NCBI RefSeq assembly: GCF_029537375.1
Contig: NZ_CP120679.1
Coordinates: 601,501-665,500, forward strand
Source of the DNA: Bacillus sp. HSf4
GTDB lineage: Bacteria > Bacillota > Bacilli > Bacillales > Bacillaceae
Direction: 5' to 3'
DNA length: 64,000 nt
Part shown: piece by piece, positions 35,625-44,722 of the stretch
Layout: every line of letters starts with the position of its first letter
How positions within the stretch are numbered: the stretch's first letter is position 1
The notes under the pieces: model-generated
What the model was told of the DNA's origin: nothing
What the model saw: only the letters and a program-made list of their open reading frames with translations
The model's database searches: none
Program-made: the position numbers and the translations under genes

Positions 35625-36218
35625 ATGACAAATAGTCAAATAAATCCCAAGGTCGAAGAATTTTTAAGCAGGGCTACAAAGTGGAAGAAAGAATTTGAGA
35701 AGTTAAGACATATCGTTCTTGACTGTGAGCTGACCGAAGAATTTAAGTGGATGCATCCTTGTTACACGTTTAATAACAAAAACATCGTTTTAATCCATGG
35801 ATTTAAAGAATATTGTGCGCTTCTGTTTCATAAAGGTGCCTTGTTAAAGGACCCGCATGGGATTCTTGTTCAACAAACGGAGAATATACAAGCGGCGCGG
35901 CAGATTCGCTTCAAAAATGTTGAGGAAATCATTGAACTGGAAACCATCCTGAAAGCCTATATTCATGAAGCGATTGAAGTTGAAAAAGCCGGTTTGGAAG
36001 TCGATTTTAAAAAGAATACAGAATATCAAATTCCTGAAGAACTTCAAAAAAAATTCGAAGAAATCCCTGGCTTGAAAGCTGCTTTTGAAGGATTAACCCC
36101 GGGACGGCAAAGAGCATATATTCTTTATTTTTCTCAAGCCAAACAATCCAAAACCCGAGAGTCAAGGGTTGAAAAATATGTGCAGAACATTCTCGATGGA
36201 AAGGGATTAAAGGATTAG
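35625..36218 (+). CDS. ydeI: YdeI-like DUF1801/OmdA-type protein
   Basis: The 197-residue protein has a DUF1801 core (EEFKWMHPCYTFNNKNIVLI, then EYCALLFHKGALL) and a C-terminal YdeI/OmdA segment FEGLTPGRQRAYILYFSQAK. The family resembles SRPBCC-linked proteins with roles in resistance to small antimicrobial molecules in some bacteria, but the function here is unknown. ATG at 35625 follows GAGGGTG by 7 bases. It lies 48 bases after the ArsR-SRPBCC gene and is probably co-controlled. Confidence 0.82.
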   Translation: MTNSQINPKVEEFLSRATKWKKEFEKLRHIVLDCELTEEFKWMHPCYTFNNKNIVLIHGFKEYCALLFHKGALLKDPHGILVQQTENIQAARQIRFKNVEEIIELETILKAYIHEAIEVEKAGLEVDFKKNTEYQIPEELQKKFEEIPGLKAAFEGLTPGRQRAYILYFSQAKQSKTRESRVEKYVQNILDGKGLKD

Positions 36219-36228
36219 TCAAAAGAAA

Positions 36229-36258
36229 TATCAAGGGTTAGACGCCTTGGTATTTTTT
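36229..36258 (+). terminator. Terminator resembling the attR hairpin
   Basis: ATCAAGGGTTAGACGCCTTGGTATT (arms TCAAGG and CCTTGG) with seven T closely resembles the attR version at 31948-31979. It could be a third, degenerate attachment-site copy. Confidence 0.6.
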
Positions 36259-36391
36259 TATTTCCGCACATTTATGTTTTTTTGGATTGAAAAACATACC
36301 AAGTGAGAAATCAAAAGGCAGAGCATGTAGCGTTGAAAATTTAACTATGTTATTTTGATAAAAGATCAGAAAAATAATAAGGAGAAACAAA

Positions 36392-36610
36392 ATGGGCAAA
36401 TTTTCTACCGATCTTTTAAAAGCTTGGCTGGCGATACCTAGATGGTTTAAAATGTTTGCACTAAATGCGATTACCATATATGTTTTATGGACACTTTTCA
36501 TTGATGGAATAAACAATATATTTAGATTAGATATCTCCTCCTTAATGATAAGTCTAGCAGCATCAGGAATAATATTGGCAATGTTTAATAAAACTTCTGT
36601 CAAAAATTGA
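36392..36610 (+). CDS. Small two-helix membrane protein, unknown
   Basis: This 72-residue protein has two hydrophobic segments (FALNAITIYVLWTLFIDGI and SLMISLAASGIILAMF) and a basic start. TAAGGAG precedes the ATG by 8 bases. It is a single-gene unit ending near a GAAA-loop hairpin ACCCCT/AGGGGC at about 36640. I do not recognise the family. Confidence 0.6.
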   Translation: MGKFSTDLLKAWLAIPRWFKMFALNAITIYVLWTLFIDGINNIFRLDISSLMISLAASGIILAMFNKTSVKN

Positions 36611-36639
36611 ACCATGTTCTTAACACTTTCTTTAAAATC

Positions 36640-36890
36640 AAAACCCCTGAAACAGGGGCGCCAGCGTGTCGACAAACCCTCGCATTCGTTGTCAGGTCTG
36701 CTCAGTCGGTGCTCACGAATGATAACGAGGATCGGCGGCTAATTGCGCAGGCCTACTGCCTGAACGCCGCCGTCATCACATCCTGTGAAAGTCCGCTCCG
36801 ATGCTCGGCCTTTCTAGACTGCAAAGGTTGAGGGTCACGCTGAAAGGATTTTGTCAACAATCTGAAACATCCCAATATGATTTGGTATGT
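36640..36890. repeat. G+C-rich non-coding element with long inverted repeats
   Basis: The stretch is distinctly G+C-richer than its surroundings and has no ribosome site or credible frame. CCTCGCATTCGT (about 36677) pairs with ACGAATGATAACGAGG (about 36715-36730), and GTCGACAAA near 36668 is mirrored by TTTTGTCAACAA at about 36850. It may be a copy of a dispersed structured repeat. Confidence 0.4.
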
Positions 36891-36929
36891 TTTTCTTTTA
36901 ACGCAACTGTATTGTGATTCCGGCCTCAT

Positions 36930-38126
36930 TCAAGATTGAACTTCATTTGCTTTTTCTTTCCACACCATTGTAAGACCCAAGCCGATAATCATCACGATGC
37001 CTGCAAAAAGGAAAGGATAATGAATGTTAAGATCAAAGAGAATACCGCCCAGAGCCGGACCAAAGATATTTCCTAAGCTCGTGTAAGTGGAGTTCATCCC
37101 TGCAACAAAACCCTGCTGGTTACCGGCGACTTTGGATAAGAAAGTCGTCAGGGCCGGGCGCAGCAAATCAAACGCCAGAAAAATAAAACAAGTGACAAGC
37201 AAAACAGCTAAAAACCCTGACATGACAGTTGACACGAAAGCCAAGACCGCGCCGGTGATGAGGCAAAGCTGAATCATCCTTTTCTCTCCAAGTTTATTGA
37301 CCAATTTCCCGAATAGTAAAACTTGAATAATGACGGCAACGATCGAACTGATCGTAACAATGATTGCGATATCCTTTGGTGTGAAGCCGAACTTATGATC
37401 AGAAAACAAGCTGAATACCGTTTCGTAGGCTGACAAGCCGAAAGCCAGCACAAAAACGATCACAAATGCAATGAAATAGACAGGATGAATCGACCTCTTC
37501 AAGTCGTTAAAGAAATTGGATTCCTTTGTTTGAGACGAGAGTTGTTCCCGTTCTTCTTTTGACAAGGATTCTTTTAATATAAAAACGGAAGAGACAGCTG
37601 CTGTAAATGCCAAGGCGGCAGCGAAGAAAAATGGCATCCGAATCCCATATTCGGCTATAAATCCTCCGGCACCAGGTCCAATAATAAAGCCGGTGCTAAT
37701 CGCTGCCGAAACATAGCCCATCGCCTTTGACCTTTCCTGCAGGGTTGTTATATCAGCTACATACGCTGTAACGGCAGGCATGATAAAGGCGGCGCTGACT
37801 CCGCCCAATATCCTCGATAAATAAAACATGGAAACATGGGTTCCCAATCCAAAAATCAACTCTGATATACTGAATACAAGCAATCCGATGACAATCATTT
37901 TTTTTCTTCCAAAACGGTCAGCCCATCTTCCCGCAAAAGGGGAAGTGATTAATTGGGAAATGGCGAAAACCGCAACAAGATACCCCATTGTACTGCCGGA
38001 TAAATGCATGATATTCATAAAGGAAGGCATAACTGGAATAATTAAACCGATGCCAAGAAATGCTATGAAAATGTTGCTTAATAATATAATAAGCACCGTT
38101 TTTTGTTCTCTTATTGATTTTTTCAT
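36930..38126 (-). CDS. blt: Multidrug efflux MFS transporter Blt
   Basis: The 398-residue twelve-helix MFS protein has motif A AGRWADRFGRKK in the first loop and motif C GFIIGPGAGG in TM5, as in NorA/Bmr/Blt. The whole sequence reads as a close relative of B. subtilis Blt, which expels cationic drugs and spermidine. It is divergent from bltR and has the 19-bp spacer promoter of MerR targets. bltD is absent, but a polyamine acetyltransferase (paiA) lies 3 kb away. Confidence 0.95.
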   Translation of the reverse strand: MKKSIREQKTVLIILLSNIFIAFLGIGLIIPVMPSFMNIMHLSGSTMGYLVAVFAISQLITSPFAGRWADRFGRKKMIVIGLLVFSISELIFGLGTHVSMFYLSRILGGVSAAFIMPAVTAYVADITTLQERSKAMGYVSAAISTGFIIGPGAGGFIAEYGIRMPFFFAAALAFTAAVSSVFILKESLSKEEREQLSSQTKESNFFNDLKRSIHPVYFIAFVIVFVLAFGLSAYETVFSLFSDHKFGFTPKDIAIIVTISSIVAVIIQVLLFGKLVNKLGEKRMIQLCLITGAVLAFVSTVMSGFLAVLLVTCFIFLAFDLLRPALTTFLSKVAGNQQGFVAGMNSTYTSLGNIFGPALGGILFDLNIHYPFLFAGIVMIIGLGLTMVWKEKANEVQS

Positions 38127-38243
38127 CTATAAAACTCCTCTTACATTAATCAAGGCAAAGCGTAATCGTTTCCAGCGGAGAGTTTTTCCGTTTTTTTATG
38201 ATCCTTTTCTTTTTGGATCGAAGCTGTGTTCAAGTACAATAAA

Positions 38244-38274
38244 ATCATAAAGTATATGGTTACCGTATAGTCAA
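38244..38274 (-). promoter_or_regulatory. MerR-type blt promoter and operator
   Basis: On the minus strand TTGACT (38274-38269) and TATGAT (38249-38244) are 19 bases apart. The near-perfect palindrome TATACGGTAACCATATA (38269-38253) fills the spacer. This overlong spacer is the hallmark of MerR-family activation, here by BltR. Confidence 0.88.
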
Positions 38275-38285
38275 GGAGATTTTTT

Positions 38286-39107
38286 ATGTGCGAAGATTTA
38301 AAAAAATATTTCACAACGGGTGAGTTTGCCAAGCTCTGCAACATCAAAAAACAAACGCTGTTTCACTATGATGAGATCGGTTTGATTTCTCCGGAGATCA
38401 AAAAAGAGAATGGTTATAGGTATTATTCTTATCATCAATTTGAGCTTTTTCAAGTGATCAACTTGTTTAAAGAGGTTGGTTTACCGTTAAAAGAAATCAA
38501 GTCCCTCATCAAAGGTAAAACACCGGGCCGAATCTTACCGCTTCTGAAAGAAAAGTCTGTTGAAATTGAGGACAAAGTGAAAAAGCTCAAGCATTTGCAA
38601 AAGATCATCGAGACGAAAGTGTCGTTAACAGAACAAGCGTTAAAAACAGACTTCTCTTCGGTTTCTTTCCAATATTTAAATGAAGAAACATTTATGATCG
38701 GCAAAAATACTTTACATTTACCAGAACGAAAATACGTTGCAGCCATTTCAGAGCTCATTCACGATGTTGAGTCTCGTGGATTAGATGAGGGGTATCCTGT
38801 CGGCGGTATATTGGCACGGGAACAAATCTTAAATAAAGACTTCTATAATTACATTCACTTTTATGTAAAAGTAAAAGAAGGAATCGATACGGCAAACGAG
38901 CATGTGAGACGAAAAGGGCTGTATGCAATCGGCTACCAAAAAGGCGAAGAAGTTGAAGATGCCTACAGCAGAATCATTCAATTCATTGAAAAGAATGGGA
39001 TGCAGATAGGTGAGTATACATATGAGGAATTCATGCTTGATGAAGTGATGGTCGATGGATTTGAAAATCAAATCACCAAAATCCTTATTCAAGTTCAAGA
39101 GGTGTAA
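38286..39107 (+). CDS. bltR: MerR-family activator BltR
   Basis: The 273-residue regulator has the MerR helix-turn-helix (YFTTGEFAKLCNIKKQTLFH, YDEIGLISP), a long dimerisation helix, and a C-terminal GyrI-like ligand-binding domain from about residue 130. By analogy to BmrR/BltR it activates blt when drug or polyamine ligands bind. It is divergent from blt with the shared operator at 38253-38269. Start ATG with CAAGGAG upstream. Confidence 0.92.
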   Translation: MCEDLKKYFTTGEFAKLCNIKKQTLFHYDEIGLISPEIKKENGYRYYSYHQFELFQVINLFKEVGLPLKEIKSLIKGKTPGRILPLLKEKSVEIEDKVKKLKHLQKIIETKVSLTEQALKTDFSSVSFQYLNEETFMIGKNTLHLPERKYVAAISELIHDVESRGLDEGYPVGGILAREQILNKDFYNYIHFYVKVKEGIDTANEHVRRKGLYAIGYQKGEEVEDAYSRIIQFIEKNGMQIGEYTYEEFMLDEVMVDGFENQITKILIQVQEV

Positions 39108-39246
39108 ACGAATCTTGGCATGAATGAGATAAGCATGAAGCAGGACGTTAATCTAAGCTCATTTCCGGCTTCCGCTGAGAAAAGCAATTAACTGCCAAGG
39201 TTAAAACGTGCTAACACAAGTGGCGGCGAATAAAGTGAGTCCTAAA

Positions 39247-39279
39247 AAGAAGGGAGAGGAAACTCATCCCTTCTTTTTC
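39247..39279. terminator. Terminator between bltR and the VOC gene
   Basis: GAAGGG and CCCTTC flank a 13-base loop with a T-tract on the + strand and an A/T-rich flank on the other. Confidence 0.6.
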
Positions 39280-39670
39280 AGCTTTTTAAAGGGTCTAGAT
39301 CCTGTGATATTTCAATCAGGTTTTGATCAGGATCCCTAATATATACAGATACAATCGGACCAAGCGCACCGGTTCTTCTGACAGGTCCCTCCTCAATGTT
39401 CACATTGTTTTGACGTAGATGTTCGATTATATCGTCTATTGTTTCTTCCGCGATAAAACAGAGATCTGCAGAGCCGGGAAGCGGATGTTTTGCTTTGGGA
39501 GTGAATTCATTGCCAGCCTCGTGCAAATTTATTTTTTGATTGCCAAAACGCAACGCTTTTCTGCCTGAGCCAAACGTTTCTTCTTTCATTCCCAAAACCC
39601 GCGTATAAAAGCTGATTGTCTCTTGAAGGTCTTTTACAGTTAAAACAAAATGATCAAGCCGTTTGATCAC
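39278..39670 (-). CDS. VOC (glyoxalase/dioxygenase fold) protein
   Basis: The 130-residue protein has one beta-alpha-beta-beta-beta module pair of the vicinal-oxygen-chelate family: metal ligands at LDHFVLTV (His) and the C-terminal DPDQNLIEIS (Glu). It could be a thiol-transferase, glyoxalase-like or dioxygenase protein; no substrate is evident. GTG at 39670 follows AGGA by 7 bases and is preferred to the TTG two codons earlier. Confidence 0.82.
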   Translation of the reverse strand: MIKRLDHFVLTVKDLQETISFYTRVLGMKEETFGSGRKALRFGNQKINLHEAGNEFTPKAKHPLPGSADLCFIAEETIDDIIEHLRQNNVNIEEGPVRRTGALGPIVSVYIRDPDQNLIEISQDLDPLKS

Positions 39671-39859
39671 AATCAATTCCTCCCAATGAAGATATTTATT
39701 TTACAACATCAAGAATAGTTGAAACGCTTTGCCTTGTCTTCTGCACATCTTCTCGGCCCCGTTATCAATGATGGTAGCACTATTCATTTATATTATATAA
39801 TGCATTATAAATATGTTTTTAATGTTTTAGTGTCATGAGATGGGAAGGAGACGGAACCT

Positions 39860-40747
39860 ATGGAATGGGAACAACTTGAGTATTTTCAAGCTCTTGCCCG
39901 GATACAGCACGTCACAAAAGCTGCAGAATGTTTATCGATCTCTCAGCCTGCACTTTCACGTTCTATCCATCGTTTAGAGGTCTATTTAGGTGTTCAGCTG
40001 TTTGACAGACAAGGACGCACAATCAGGCTGAACAAGTATGGAGAGATTTTTTTAAGACGGGTGGATGTGATGATGAAAGAGTTTCATGACGGCAAAGAAG
40101 AAATCAAACAGTTATTGGATCCGGACCATGGGGAAGTATCACTCGGCTTTTTGCATACGCTTGGGACAACGATCGTTCCGGATTTAATCGGATCTTTTAA
40201 ACGTCAGCATCCGGGAATTCAGTTTCACCTGAGACAAAATCACTCTTACTGGCTTCTCGATAAACTGAAGTCCGGTGAACTGGATCTTTGCTTACTGCAA
40301 TCCATCAAGCCCGAAAAGTCCATTCATTGGGTGCAATTATGGAGTGAAGAGCTTTTTTTGTTTGTGCCAAAAGGACACCGATTAGCCGATTGTGAAAGTG
40401 TGACATTGGATGAAGTCGCCAAAGAGCCTTTTATCGTATTAAAAAATGGTTATGCACTCCGATACACAGTAGATGAACTTTTTGAAAAAGCGCAAATTCA
40501 ACCGGAGATCCTCTTTGAAGGTGAGGAAGTGGCCACCGCAGCAGGCTTTGTCGCCTCAGGACTCGGTATTTCAATCCTGCCCGACCTAAAAGGACTGGAT
40601 CAGAGCCATATCTCCAAAGTCCGGATCAGCTGGCCGGAATGCCAACGTCTGATTGGCATCGCCTGGATAGAAGGAAGATATTTATCACCGGCAGTGGAGA
40701 AATTTAAGCAGTTTGTGAAGAATCACTTTTCTGAATGGAGTCCATAA
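39860..40747 (+). CDS. LysR-family transcriptional regulator
   Basis: The 295-residue regulator has an N-terminal winged helix (QLEYFQALARIQHVTKAAEC, then SQPALSRSIHRLE) and a periplasmic-binding-like effector domain (GEVSLGFLHTLGTTIVPDLI). Target and effector are unknown; it resembles GltC/YwbI-type regulators. A LysR pseudogene follows immediately. ATG at 39860 with AAGGAG upstream. Confidence 0.88.
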   Translation: MEWEQLEYFQALARIQHVTKAAECLSISQPALSRSIHRLEVYLGVQLFDRQGRTIRLNKYGEIFLRRVDVMMKEFHDGKEEIKQLLDPDHGEVSLGFLHTLGTTIVPDLIGSFKRQHPGIQFHLRQNHSYWLLDKLKSGELDLCLLQSIKPEKSIHWVQLWSEELFLFVPKGHRLADCESVTLDEVAKEPFIVLKNGYALRYTVDELFEKAQIQPEILFEGEEVATAAGFVASGLGISILPDLKGLDQSHISKVRISWPECQRLIGIAWIEGRYLSPAVEKFKQFVKNHFSEWSP

Positions 40748-40748
40748 C

Positions 40749-41191
40749 TTGAAAGAAAAATGCGTTCATCATACACTGGCTGAGGAGAGGATCGTCCTTG
40801 TCGGCAGCAGTGAAGGGCCGGATCATTTGGAAGATGATCAAAACCATTTTTTTATAACGAATGAAGAAGGCTGCAGTTATCGGACAATGTTTGAAAGATA
40901 CCTTTTAAAACATGATCTCCACTACTTTCAAACGATGGAATATAGAAGCGATTAAACAAATGGTCATGAGCGGACTCGGGTTTTCTGCTTTACCTTATAT
41001 GACAGTGAAAGATGAAGTGGATTGCGGCTAGCTAAAACATTCTGACCCATTCTGAAAAACTCGCCCCGCTTTATTCCCACATGCTGACTAAGAAGAAAAA
41101 ATGGCAATTTCCGGCTGTTGAGGCTTTTGTTAAGCTTGTCTTACGTTCGGTTTATGAAGCTGACAAAGAAGAATCTGAATTTACTATCTAG
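40749..41191 (+). pseudogene. Decayed LysR-type effector-domain pseudogene
   Basis: Translation in successive frames gives EERIVLVGSSEGPDHLED, then EGCSYRTMFERYLLKHDLHY, then (after a frame break near 40950) IKQMVMSGLGFSALPYMTVK, and later KKKWQFPAVEAFVKLVLRSV up to TAG at 41191. These are the C-terminal half of a LysR regulator. The DNA-binding half is missing and at least two frameshifts are present. Confidence 0.8.
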
Positions 41192-41289
41192 GTAATGTCC
41201 GAACGTTCCAGATTTTTTTGAACGATAAAACTTTACTCAATGAATTCCGAAAGGCGTTGAGTTATCGTGATGAATAAAGGAGGGTATTA

Positions 41290-41511
41290 TTGGTGGGCAA
41301 ATTACCTAGAGTGTTTCAAATGATGGGGGTTACCGGCTTTGTTTTAACTTTTCTGCAAATCTCCATTGGATGGTTCATTGGATTTTTCTTTTCAGGTCTT
41401 TTCTTCTTCACGTTGATAAAACAGGAACATAAACACAACGAATTCAATTTAATAGCGGGAGTTTTAGCCGTCTTATATTCATTTTATTGCCTATTTACCC
41501 AGGTTGTATGA
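41290..41511 (+). CDS. Small two-helix membrane protein, unknown
   Basis: The 73-residue protein has two or three hydrophobic segments (VTGFVLTFLQISIGWFIGF and FNLIAGVLAVLYSFYCLF). The start is TTG at 41290 or GTG at 41293, behind AAAGGAGGG. A strong terminator follows. Function is unknown. Confidence 0.6.
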   Translation: MVGKLPRVFQMMGVTGFVLTFLQISIGWFIGFFFSGLFFFTLIKQEHKHNEFNLIAGVLAVLYSFYCLFTQVV

Positions 41512-41514
41512 CCA

Positions 41515-41545
41515 AAAGAACCAAGGGGTATTCCCTCGGTTCTTC
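41515..41545 (+). terminator. Terminator
   Basis: AAGAACCAAGGG and CCCTCGGTTCTT form a 12-bp stem with one mismatch. The + strand continues CTGTATTTG, so the T-tract is weak. Confidence 0.65.
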
Positions 41546-41561
41546 TGTATTTGTCAGTCTT

Positions 41562-41738
41562 TCATGCTCGCTCTACACCATCCCAAGAGGGCGGCGCTTC
41601 ATCCAGATCGACAGCCAATGTTTCCAAAAAACGTGCGACATTCAAAAGAGTGAATTCGGCTCTTTCCTGTTCACTGAATATTTGTTTCGTATTTTCAAAT
41701 GTTAAATCGGTTACTTTTACGCGGGTACGCACATTCAT
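41562..41738 (-). pseudogene. Small ORF or gene remnant downstream of the cyclase
   Basis: A 58-residue frame (MNVRTRVKVTDLTFENTKQI ... LNVARFLETLAVDLDEAPPS) reads like genuine protein but lacks a ribosome site. An overlapping frame just upstream (FPANLTRALLRLIDE) also looks coding, which suggests a frameshifted gene end. I do not recognise it. The gap 41739-41821 holds nothing else. Confidence 0.35.
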
Positions 41739-41821
41739 CAATCAAACGCAGCAAAGCCCGCGTTAAATTTGCCGGAAACCGCTGGTATTACGCTTTTTGT
41801 TCATTATGTACCCGATCAATA

Positions 41822-42640
41822 TCAGCTAATTGTATTCTTGCCATTGACCATTTCATCCTTTATTTCACGTTCAGCGTGAAGAATGGCGACAGGACGCGCC
41901 CATCCGGCTGAGGCTTTTTCAACTTTTACGGGAAAAGCCATCACATAAAAACCGGTGGAAGGCAATTGCTCAAGATTGGCGAGTTTTTCAATTTGGCAGT
42001 AAGGGATTTTGCTTCCGGAGTAATGTCCTTCCCAAATAATCGCCGGGTCTTTTTCCGTCTCAAAGCGCCTGGCGGTTACACTGAACGGAGCATCCCAGCT
42101 CCAAGCGTCAGTACCGACAAGGCGCACGCCGCGCTCGGTTAAAGAGAGCGTGGCTTCGCGCCCCATGCCGCAGCCGCTGTTCAAGTAATCTTTCTGTCCG
42201 TATTTGGCGCCGGCCGATGTATTGACAAGGACAATGTCGCCGGGAGCAAGCGTATGATTGATTCGTTGAAGTTCTTTCTCGATGTCATCCGGAGTGACGA
42301 TTCGTCCATCTTCAAAATGTCTGAAATCCAGCTTGACGCCAGGGCCGTGAAACCACTCAAGAGGAACTTCATCAATCGTCGCCATCCGCTTGCCGTCATC
42401 CGTAACCGAACGATAATGGTAAGGGGCGTCTATATGAGTTCCGGCATGTGTCGACATCTTCACTTTTTCAAGCGACCAGCCTTCACCGCCGGGAAGGTCG
42501 TCTGAAGAAAGCCCGGGGAAGATTTGGACCATTTGCTTGGCCCCTTGCTTATGATCCACATATTCAATTTCGGGAATAAAACCAGGAGGGTCAGATGGAA
42601 TATCGTCCCTTAAGGTCACTGATAAATCTACGATTTTCAT
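41822..42640 (-). CDS. Cyclase family protein (kynurenine formamidase-like)
   Basis: This 272-residue metal-dependent hydrolase has the family signature STHAGTHIDAPYH near residue 75 and a second conserved region RLVGTDAWSWDAPF. Members include kynurenine formamidase and isatin hydrolase. The true substrate is unknown. A tryptophan-halogenase cluster lies 10 kb away on the other strand, but nothing physically links the two. AAAAGGAG precedes the ATG. Confidence 0.82.
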   Translation of the reverse strand: MKIVDLSVTLRDDIPSDPPGFIPEIEYVDHKQGAKQMVQIFPGLSSDDLPGGEGWSLEKVKMSTHAGTHIDAPYHYRSVTDDGKRMATIDEVPLEWFHGPGVKLDFRHFEDGRIVTPDDIEKELQRINHTLAPGDIVLVNTSAGAKYGQKDYLNSGCGMGREATLSLTERGVRLVGTDAWSWDAPFSVTARRFETEKDPAIIWEGHYSGSKIPYCQIEKLANLEQLPSTGFYVMAFPVKVEKASAGWARPVAILHAEREIKDEMVNGKNTIS

Positions 42641-42793
42641 AAGTTTATTCTCCTTTTTCTGTCATGTGATTTTTTAAAACATGATAGACAGTGCGACCAG
42701 CCGGCATTTTTTCTGTTTTTTCATCTCTCCTCTCCTTGTATCCGTTTTCTTAAGTTTCATTCTACATGAGGTGCCATCCGCTCCAAAACAAAA

Positions 42794-42819
42794 AGCCTGC
42801 AGAGCATGTTCTGCAGGCT
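42794..42819 (-). terminator. Terminator of ydgF
   Basis: AGCCTGCAGA and TCTGCAGGCT form a perfect 10-bp stem; on the minus strand TTTTTG follows. Confidence 0.9.
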
Positions 42820-42837
42820 GAGTCACATCTTCGCTTT

Positions 42838-44220
42838 CTAGACTTGTTCCTTCGGTTTCCTCATTTTAAAAATAACGATCAGCAACAAAAACCAAACCGG
42901 TGTGACAAATAAGGAAACACGGGTATCCTGCGCCAATCCGAGCACAACGAGAATAAACGCAAGAAAGATAAGAACCACATAATTTGAAAATGGATAAAAC
43001 GGCATTTTAAATGTGTTTGTTTTCGCTAAATCCGGTCTTGTTCTGCGGTATTTCAAATGGCAGATCACCGTGATTCCCCATATAAAGATGAAGCATATCG
43101 TGGAAATGCTTGTGATCAGCGTGAACACTTCTTCCGGCATGATATAGTTCAGCGTCACGCCGATGAGAATCACGACGGCTGAAAAGAACAGCGCATTGCT
43201 CGGTACTTTGCGGGAAGTCAGCTTTTTCATTGCTTCAGGCGCATTTTGTTCTTTGGCAAGCGAGTAAACCATCCGGCTTGTGCTGAAGATCGCGCTGTTG
43301 CTTGCCGAAGCCGCTGATGTCAGAACGACAAAATTGATGATGCTGGCTGCCGCAATGATCCCGACTGCTGCAAAAACTTGAACGAATGGACTTTCATCAG
43401 GATTGATGATATTCCACGGATAGATGCTCATAATCACAAGAAGAGCGCCGATATAGAAAAGCAAAATCCTGACAGGGATATTGTTGATGGCTTTCGGAAT
43501 CACGTTTGCCGGATCCTTTGTTTCGCCTGCCGTCAGTCCCACAAGTTCGATGCCTACAAATGCAAACACCACCATCTGGAATGAGAGAAGAAATCCATGC
43601 AGCCCATTTGGGAACATGCCGCCGTGGCTCCACAGATTCGTGAAGCTCGCTTGGCCTGAAGCGGTGGAAAAACCTGTTGCGATCATGAATAAACCAATCA
43701 CAATCAGCGCCAGAATCGCGATCACCTTGATTAATGCAAACCAGAATTCAAGCTCTCCAAAAAGCTTTACAGTCGCCAGGTTCATGATCAGCAAAATAAT
43801 CAACGCGATAAAGCCCGGTGTCCACTGCGGTACACCGGGAAACCAGTATTGGGTGTAGAGTCCGACCGCGGTCAAATCGGCCATGGCGAGCGAAATCCAG
43901 CAAAACCAGTAGGTCCAGCCGGTGATAAAGGCTGCCATATCGCCCAAATAGTCTCTGACAAAATCAACAAAAGAGTGGTACTCCAGATTGCTTAACAGCA
44001 ATTCTCCAAGAGAACGCATAATAAAAAAGCAAATGATCCCGGTGATCATATAAGCAAATAAAATCGACGGTCCTGCAAAATGGATCGATTTCCCCGAGCC
44101 GAGAAACAATCCCGTCCCGATGGCTCCACCGATGGCGATCAGCTGAATGTGCCTGTTTTTCAGGCCCCTTGATAATGTTTGTTCATGTCTGTTATTGTCT
44201 CCGGTTATATCGTCTGTCAC
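42838..44220 (-). CDS. ydgF: Amino acid permease YdgF (APC family)
   Basis: The 460-residue permease has twelve membrane segments and the APC N-terminal signature RHIQLIAIGGAIGTGLFLGS. It is close to YdgF/YbxG-type carriers, related to D-serine/D-alanine/glycine and serine/threonine permeases. It is a proton-driven uptake carrier; the exact amino acid is not certain. Single-gene unit with its own terminator. Confidence 0.88.
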   Translation of the reverse strand: MTDDITGDNNRHEQTLSRGLKNRHIQLIAIGGAIGTGLFLGSGKSIHFAGPSILFAYMITGIICFFIMRSLGELLLSNLEYHSFVDFVRDYLGDMAAFITGWTYWFCWISLAMADLTAVGLYTQYWFPGVPQWTPGFIALIILLIMNLATVKLFGELEFWFALIKVIAILALIVIGLFMIATGFSTASGQASFTNLWSHGGMFPNGLHGFLLSFQMVVFAFVGIELVGLTAGETKDPANVIPKAINNIPVRILLFYIGALLVIMSIYPWNIINPDESPFVQVFAAVGIIAAASIINFVVLTSAASASNSAIFSTSRMVYSLAKEQNAPEAMKKLTSRKVPSNALFFSAVVILIGVTLNYIMPEEVFTLITSISTICFIFIWGITVICHLKYRRTRPDLAKTNTFKMPFYPFSNYVVLIFLAFILVVLGLAQDTRVSLFVTPVWFLLLIVIFKMRKPKEQV

Positions 44221-44460
44221 TTTGTACTGCCTCCAATAATTGTTTTAACTCCTGGCTCCCGTATTTTTTTATGTTCTATTATAACACTAAAATTTAAAAG
44301 GTTTGATTGTTGAAAGAATGTTTCGTTCTTGTACATATCCAATGTCTTGTAACAGTCCTAAAAATCCTTTTCGATGATGACATTTTAGCTTATTTTTATT
44401 CGAAATTCGAGGATTATTGGTATATTTTTCTTAAAACATGATCCGAAAAGAGGTGTGAAA

Positions 44461-44655
44461 GTGAACCCTCTATTCGTTTGTTTGGACAGTTTCTTGCAGA
44501 AGATACTTGAACATATCGAAGCGAATAGTAAAAAGAATATACTTGATGTTTTTAATGGGGAAGATTTTATCATGGCGAACCTGGTGTTGGCTGTCTGTCG
44601 TCTTCAAAATCAACATGCAGTTAACTGCTGGAAACGATTTTTAAACGCGGCATAA
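44461..44655 (+). CDS. Small hypothetical protein
   Basis: The 64-residue frame (MNPLFVCLDSFLQKILEHIE ...) starts at GTG 44461 with AGAGGTG 6-8 bases upstream. It is helical with three Cys and no signal peptide. I do not recognise it; coding status is likely but not certain. Confidence 0.45.
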   Translation: MNPLFVCLDSFLQKILEHIEANSKKNILDVFNGEDFIMANLVLAVCRLQNQHAVNCWKRFLNAA

Positions 44656-44722
44656 TTGGTGTATGCTAAAAAGAGACTACCTTGATTAAAAAAATAGCAT
44701 GATATTTTAGGAGGAACAAAAG

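Noticed and set aside
41822..42640. Cyclase as part of a tryptophan/kynurenine pathway with the halogenase cluster
   Set aside because: It is 10 kb away on the other strand with ten unrelated genes between, and the family has many substrates.
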